Below are positions 4,993 to 9,065 of a DNA stretch of 9,065 bases, one piece after another; the first letter of the stretch is position 1, and each line of letters opens with the position of its first letter. The notes beneath the pieces were generated by a model that saw only the letters and a program-made list of their open reading frames with translations, had not been told where the DNA came from and searched no databases. The position numbers and the translations under genes were made by a program. The stretch is from Pelomonas sp036404855 (GTDB lineage: Bacteria; Pseudomonadota; Gammaproteobacteria; Burkholderiales; Burkholderiaceae_C), in NCBI RefSeq assembly GCF_036404855.1, contig NZ_DASWYS010000151.1, positions 1 to 9,065 of the forward strand. Reading direction: 5' to 3'.

Positions 4993-7197
4993 ATGCCAGC
5001 CAGTCACTACCGCATCTGCCCGCTGTGCGAAGCCTGCTGCGGCCTCGAGGTGAAGACCGAGGGCACTCAGGTCGTCAGCATCCGCGGGGCCGTGAACGAC
5101 GTCTTCAGCCATGGCTATCTCTGTCCCAAGGGCGTGAGCCTGAAGGACCTACACGAAGACCCTGACCGCCTGCGCATGCCGCTGATCAAGCGCGATGGCG
5201 TCTTCGTCGAGGCCAGCTGGGACGAAGCCTTCGCCGAGATCGAGAAGCGGCTGCTGCCCATCCGCCGCCAGCATGGCGCCGACGCGGTGGCACTGACCAC
5301 CGGCAACCCGTCCGCGCACAAGGTGAGCCTGCTGGCCTACATCCCGCGCCTGGTGCGCGCCCTCGGCACGAGCAATTTCTTCAGCGCCTCCACGCTGGAT
5401 CAGATGCCCAAGCAGCTCAGCGCGGGCCTGATGTTCGGGCACTGGCTCAGCATCCCGCTGCCCGACATCGAGCGCTGCGACTACCTGCTGATCCTGGGCG
5501 GCAATCCCATGGTGTCCAACGGGAGCCTGTGGACCGTGCCCGACTACCGCGGCAAGGCCAAGGCCCTGCGTGCCCGCGGGGGGCGCATCGTCGTCGTCGA
5601 CCCGCGCCGCAGCGAGACCGCCGCAGCGGCCGACGAGCACCTGGCCATTCGTCCCGGCGGCGACGCGCTGCTGCTGGCCGGCATCGCGCACACGCTGTTC
5701 GACGAGGACCTCGTCAAGCTGGGCCGGCTGGCCGAACACGTCAACGGCCTGGAGGAAGCCCGCGCCGCCCTGAGGCCCTTCGCCCCCGAGTTCACAGCCC
5801 CCGGCTGCGGCATCCCGGCCGCGACGCAGCGCCGCCTCGCACGCGAGCTGGCCGCCGCGCCACGCGCTGCCGTCTACGGTCGCATCGGCACCTGCACGAC
5901 CCGATTCGGCACGGTGAACTCATGGCTGGTCGACCTCATCAACGCGCTGACCGGCAACCTCGACCGCGAAGGTGGCGCGATGTTCGCCAAGGCCGCCGCG
6001 TTCGCGCCCAACACCCAGGGTCGGCCCGGCAGCGGCAAAGGCGTGTCCACGGGCCGGCGCCGCAGCCGCGTGTCCGGCGTGCCCGAAGTCTTCGGCGAGC
6101 TGCCCATCACCGTCATGGCCGAGGAGATGGAGACGGCGGGCCGAGGTCAGGTCAAGGCCTTGATCACGATCGCCAGCAACCCCGTGCTGTCAGCCCCCGG
6201 CGGCCCGCGCATCGCCAACGCGCTGGCGGGGCTGGACTTCATGCTGAGCCTGGACATCTACGTCAACGAGACCAGCCGCCATGCCGACGTCATCCTGCCG
6301 GGGCTCTCGCCGCTGGAGGATCTGCACTTCGACGTCGCCTTCCCGCAGCTCAGCCACCGCAACCATGCCCGCTTCTCGGGCCCCGTGTTCGACGCCGCGC
6401 CCGACACGCCGCAAGAATGGCAGACCCTGCTGCGCCTGTGCGCCTTGCTCGAGGGCCGGGGCCTGGACGTGGACGTGCAGCAGCTCGACGACGAGGCCAT
6501 CGAAGCCGACGTGCGCCGCTTCGCCGGCGACCAAACGCCCGCCATCCTGGCCGCGTTGCGCCCGTGGCACGGCCCGGAGCGCCTCATCGACCTGCAGCTG
6601 CGCATCGGCCCCTACGGCGACCAGTTCGGCCCCAATCCAGACGGCCTGAACCTTGCCAAGGTCAAGGCCGCCAGCAGCATAGAAGGCGGCGGCGTGGACC
6701 TTGGCCCGCTCACCGCCCGCATTCCCGAGGTCCTGCGCACGCCCAGCGGCAAGGTCGAGCTGGCACCGCCATCGGTGCTGGCTGACCTCGCGCAGGTGGC
6801 CCCTGAACCGGCGCCCGGGTTCAGCCTCATCGGCCGGCGTGACGTTCGGTCCGGCAACAGCTGGATGCACAACCTGCCGCTGCTCGCCAAGGGGCCGGAG
6901 CGCTGCACGCTGCTGGTCCACCCGGAGGACGCCGAACGCCTCGGCCTGACGGAGTTCGCCCAGGTGCGCAGCGCGGTGGGAGAACTGATCGCCCGCGTGG
7001 AGCTCAGCGCCGACATGAGTCCGGGCGTGGTCAGCCTGCCGCACGGCTGGGGGCACGACCTGGAGGGCGTCCGGTTGGGCGTCGCGCGCGAACGACCCGG
7101 CGTCAACATGAACGCGCTGCTGGACGACGCGGCGCGGGACCCGCTGTCGGGCAATGCGGTCCTGTCGGGCGTGGCCGTCGAAATCTCGCCCGCGTGA
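4993..7197 (+). CDS. Molybdopterin (bis-MGD) oxidoreductase, DMSO-reductase superfamily, with 4Fe-4S cluster
   Basis: 734-residue catalytic subunit of the DMSO-reductase/formate-dehydrogenase superfamily. The N-terminal 4Fe-4S motif is C9-x2-C12-x3-C16 followed by C44 (CPKG). Cofactor-binding core motifs include LILGGNPMVSNG (166-177), VVDPRRSETA (201-210), the TGNLDREGGAM region (320-330), ITIASNPV (391-398) and NETSRHADVILPG (425-437). The C-terminal molydopterin-binding domain (about 610-732) includes GNSWMHNLP and SLPHGWGHD. There is no twin-arginine or other signal, so it is cytoplasmic. In the stretch STLDQMPKQLSAG (133-145), where the molybdenum ligand is expected, there is no Cys or Sec; Ser143 or Asp136 are candidates. 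No electron-transfer subunit, chaperone or cofactor gene is adjacent, so the partner and substrate are unknown. Related proteins are often labelled formate dehydrogenase or generic molybdopterin oxidoreductase; I do not assign a specific reaction. Confidence 0.9.
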   Translation: MPASHYRICPLCEACCGLEVKTEGTQVVSIRGAVNDVFSHGYLCPKGVSLKDLHEDPDRLRMPLIKRDGVFVEASWDEAFAEIEKRLLPIRRQHGADAVALTTGNPSAHKVSLLAYIPRLVRALGTSNFFSASTLDQMPKQLSAGLMFGHWLSIPLPDIERCDYLLILGGNPMVSNGSLWTVPDYRGKAKALRARGGRIVVVDPRRSETAAAADEHLAIRPGGDALLLAGIAHTLFDEDLVKLGRLAEHVNGLEEARAALRPFAPEFTAPGCGIPAATQRRLARELAAAPRAAVYGRIGTCTTRFGTVNSWLVDLINALTGNLDREGGAMFAKAAAFAPNTQGRPGSGKGVSTGRRRSRVSGVPEVFGELPITVMAEEMETAGRGQVKALITIASNPVLSAPGGPRIANALAGLDFMLSLDIYVNETSRHADVILPGLSPLEDLHFDVAFPQLSHRNHARFSGPVFDAAPDTPQEWQTLLRLCALLEGRGLDVDVQQLDDEAIEADVRRFAGDQTPAILAALRPWHGPERLIDLQLRIGPYGDQFGPNPDGLNLAKVKAASSIEGGGVDLGPLTARIPEVLRTPSGKVELAPPSVLADLAQVAPEPAPGFSLIGRRDVRSGNSWMHNLPLLAKGPERCTLLVHPEDAERLGLTEFAQVRSAVGELIARVELSADMSPGVVSLPHGWGHDLEGVRLGVARERPGVNMNALLDDAARDPLSGNAVLSGVAVEISPA

Positions 7198-7419
7198 ACT
7201 GACGCCTTCCGTGAAGCTCTGGCAACGACGCGGCAGGGTGTTCACACCGCCGCGCCGGCAGCCTCGACGCAGGCGGGCGCCCACCGGTGACCAGCTGCTG
7301 CGCCTCGTCATCACGCTGAAGGACAAACTCGGCCGGGCGGCGACGGCGGCGGCGACTGCACCCATCGGCTCCGCTTGGTTTCCGGCATAGCATGAAGACT
7401 CCCCTCCAGGAGCCACCGC
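7198..7419. other. Intergenic gap before the serine hydrolase gene
   Basis: 222 bp between the oxidoreductase stop and the next start. It holds a short palindrome GGTGTTCACACC (7237-7248), a GGC/GAC-rich tract (about 7336-7357) and the Shine-Dalgarno at 7408-7412. I see no convincing -35/-10 pair and no terminator with a T-run. A 60-codon frame from GTG 7211 to 7390 is very Arg-rich, lacks a ribosome binding site, and is probably not a gene. Confidence 0.5.
7408..7412 (+). promoter_or_regulatory. Shine-Dalgarno (AGGAG) of the serine hydrolase gene
   Basis: AGGAG lies 7 nt before ATG 7420. With the signal peptide that begins immediately there, it fixes the start of the terminal gene. Confidence 0.85.
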
Positions 7420-9065
7420 ATGCGCCGATTCCTGATCGCCTCTTTGCTGGCCGCCAACTGCGTGGCGCAGGCCGACACCTCCTCTGCAGGCCACAGCTAC
7501 TCGCCCCCCGAGGCCTTCGTGGCCAGCGGCGGAAATGCCGTCCTGAAGTTCACGGCACCCGAGGGCGATGCCACCATCTACTCCATCGACCTCGATTCGG
7601 CCAAGGATGCCGCCGACGCCGTCGCCCAGGCCTGGGCGATGGCACAGCCTGGCTTCAAGCGCACGTTGCGTCTGGCCACGCAACGCCCGGCCCGCAACGG
7701 CTGGGTGGATCAGCAGGTCTTCGAGTACGAGACCTCGCCCAACGAAAAGCTCTCCATCCAAGCCGTCGCACGCCGCGCCAGTACCGGCGACGGCAAGGCA
7801 TGGACTGTCCAGTTGCTGCAGGCCTCCGAGGCCACGCTGGAAAAGCGCGGCGCGCCCATCGGCAAGTTCTTCGCGAGCCTGCGACCCAAGGGCTATGCGC
7901 GCGAGAGCTTTGCCGGCCGGACGGCCAAGCCGCTGACACCTGAACGCGTGGAGCAGCTCAAGGCCTTCATTGCGGACGGCATGAAGCAGCTCGACGTGCC
8001 CGGCGTGGGGTTGAGCTTCATCGATGGCGGCAAGCTCGTCTGGGCCGGCGGCCTGGGCGTGCGCGAGCTGGGCAAGCCCGCGCCGGTGGATGCCGACACC
8101 CTCTTCATGGCGGCCAGCAACACGAAGTCCATGACGACTGCCCTGCTCGCCCGCGCCGTGGACGCGGGCAAGCTGCGCTGGGACCAGCCCGCCGCCGAGG
8201 CCTACCCGGGCTTCCGCCTGGCCGACCCCGAGGTGACCAAGAGCGTGCAGATTAAGCACCTCGTCTGTGCCTGCACCGGCATGCCGCGCCAGGACATGGA
8301 GTGGCTGTTCGCCAGCGGCAAGGCGCCGGCCCGGTCGACCTTTGACCAACTCGCCACCATGAAGCCGACCAGCAAGTTCGGCGAGGTCTTCCAGTACAGC
8401 AACCTGATGGTGGGCGCCGGCGGCTATGTCGCCGCGGCCGTGCTCAAGCCCGGCAAGGAGGTCGGCGCGGCGTATGACGAAGCCATGCAGGAGCTGCTGT
8501 TCGGCCCGCTGGGCATGAAGAACACGACCTTCGACTACGCCAAGGCCCTGCGCGGCAACCACGCGATGCCGCATGGCGACGCCTTCAACGGCAGCACGCG
8601 GCGCGCCAGCATGGAGCTGAACTACACCATCATCCCGGCCCGCCCCGCCGGCGCGGTGTGGACCTCACCCCACGACTTCAGCCGCTGGGTATTGATGGAG
8701 CTCAACCAGGGCAAGACACCCGAGGGGCGGCCACTGATCGGCGAGGCCAACTGGGCCGAGCGCTACAAGCCTCAGGTCATGGTCAGCGAGGACATCAACT
8801 ACGGCATGGGCCTGTTCGTGGACCGGCAGTACGGCATCACCGTCGCCTCGCACGGCGGCGACATGCTGGGCTTTCACTCCAACATGATCTGGCTGCCCGA
8901 GTACGGTTCGGGCGTGACCATCCTGACCAACTCCGACGCGGGCGTGTTGCTGCGCGGCCCGCTGCAGCGCAAGCTGCTGGAGGTGCTGTTCGACGGCCGG
9001 CCGGAGGCCGATGAGCGGCTGAAGGTGGCCATTGCCAACCGCAAGGCGGAGGCCGACAAGCAGCG
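7420..9065 (+). CDS. Secreted beta-lactamase-family serine hydrolase (SxxK), 3' end outside window
   Basis: The frame is open from ATG 7420 to the window edge, 548 codons with no stop. Residues 1-18 form a signal peptide (MRRFLIASLLAA, likely cleaved after AQA18), giving a periplasmic or exported enzyme. The lipobox is poor (LAANC), so a lipoprotein is unlikely. Residues 19 to about 165 form an N-terminal domain I do not recognise for certain; its beta-rich pattern and the FFASLRPKGY end recall PsbP/MOG1-like domains. The beta-lactamase/class C esterase domain follows from about 172: Ser233-x-x-Lys236 (SNTK), Tyr326-Ser-Asn (YSN), and His478-Gly-Gly in the KTG position, plus CTGMPRQDMEW near 285-295. 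An HxG third motif is more typical of esterases, peptidases and PBP-like hydrolases than of true AmpC beta-lactamases, so antibiotic hydrolysis should not be assumed. The 222-bp gap suggests its own transcript. Confidence 0.9.
   Translation, partial: MRRFLIASLLAANCVAQADTSSAGHSYSPPEAFVASGGNAVLKFTAPEGDATIYSIDLDSAKDAADAVAQAWAMAQPGFKRTLRLATQRPARNGWVDQQVFEYETSPNEKLSIQAVARRASTGDGKAWTVQLLQASEATLEKRGAPIGKFFASLRPKGYARESFAGRTAKPLTPERVEQLKAFIADGMKQLDVPGVGLSFIDGGKLVWAGGLGVRELGKPAPVDADTLFMAASNTKSMTTALLARAVDAGKLRWDQPAAEAYPGFRLADPEVTKSVQIKHLVCACTGMPRQDMEWLFASGKAPARSTFDQLATMKPTSKFGEVFQYSNLMVGAGGYVAAAVLKPGKEVGAAYDEAMQELLFGPLGMKNTTFDYAKALRGNHAMPHGDAFNGSTRRASMELNYTIIPARPAGAVWTSPHDFSRWVLMELNQGKTPEGRPLIGEANWAERYKPQVMVSEDINYGMGLFVDRQYGITVASHGGDMLGFHSNMIWLPEYGSGVTILTNSDAGVLLRGPLQRKLLEVLFDGRPEADERLKVAIANRKAEADKQ

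Noticed and set aside
5529..6785. A 418-codon + strand open frame inside the oxidoreductase gene
   Set aside because: Out-of-frame shadow, Arg/Pro/Ala-rich, with no start signal and no motifs; the overlapping frame holds all the molybdoenzyme signatures.
7211..7390. A 60-codon frame starting GTG in the gap before the serine hydrolase
   Set aside because: No ribosome binding site, extremely Arg-rich, no recognisable motif, and the frame simply continues from an off-frame reading of the oxidoreductase gene.
6190..8574. A 794-codon open frame on the minus strand spanning the oxidoreductase, the gap and the serine hydrolase
   Set aside because: It lies antisense to two strongly supported genes and the translation is His/Gly/Arg/Ala/Gln-rich with no recognisable motif. 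Long antisense frames are expected at this GC level.
7420..9065. Class C beta-lactamase (antibiotic resistance) label
   Set aside because: SxxK and YSN are shared across the whole fold; the third motif is HGG instead of KTG and there is a long extra N-terminal domain, so only the broad serine hydrolase family is supported.

Overview
The window is uniformly GC-rich, with strong G/C at third codon positions and no change in base use from gene to gene. Every gene I accept lies on the + strand. Gene content (PilZ protein, LytS/AlgZ-type kinase with a LytTR regulator, PGAP1-like alpha/beta hydrolase, bis-MGD oxidoreductase, secreted SxxK serine hydrolase) suggests a proteobacterial chromosome, most likely Betaproteobacteria, order Burkholderiales. 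That placement comes from gene style only, not from a marker gene. I see no mobile element, phage gene, CRISPR array, tRNA or rRNA.

Layout. 1-199: C-terminal end of an unrecognised CDS. 242-625: small PilZ-domain protein whose conserved RxxxR motif lies upstream of every ATG, GTG or TTG in its frame, so an ATC (or CTG) start is inferred. 725-3782: three-gene signalling cassette joined by two ATGA overlaps, encoding an intact 4-TM LytS-type histidine kinase, a second 4-TM protein of the same fold that has lost its phospho-acceptor His, N-box and G1/G2 boxes, and a LytTR response regulator. 3785-3825: near-perfect 41-nt palindrome whose 3-nt loop carries the first two bases of the next start codon. 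3805-4902: alpha/beta hydrolase. 4993-7197: cytoplasmic molybdopterin oxidoreductase with a 4Fe-4S motif. 7198-7419: 222-bp gap. 7420 to the window end: secreted beta-lactamase-fold serine hydrolase, 3' end outside the window.

How the genes work together. The kinase, pseudokinase and regulator are almost certainly one translationally coupled unit. The simplest model is that the intact kinase phosphorylates the regulator and the degenerate paralogue tunes it, perhaps as a heterodimer partner or extra sensory subunit. The hydrolase follows 22 nt after the regulator and may be on the same transcript, but its start is buried in the hairpin. The oxidoreductase and the terminal serine hydrolase each have a clear Shine-Dalgarno sequence and a separating gap, and look like independent genes. 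The most unusual points are the pseudokinase cassette, the hairpin around the 3805 start codon, and the non-canonical PilZ start.
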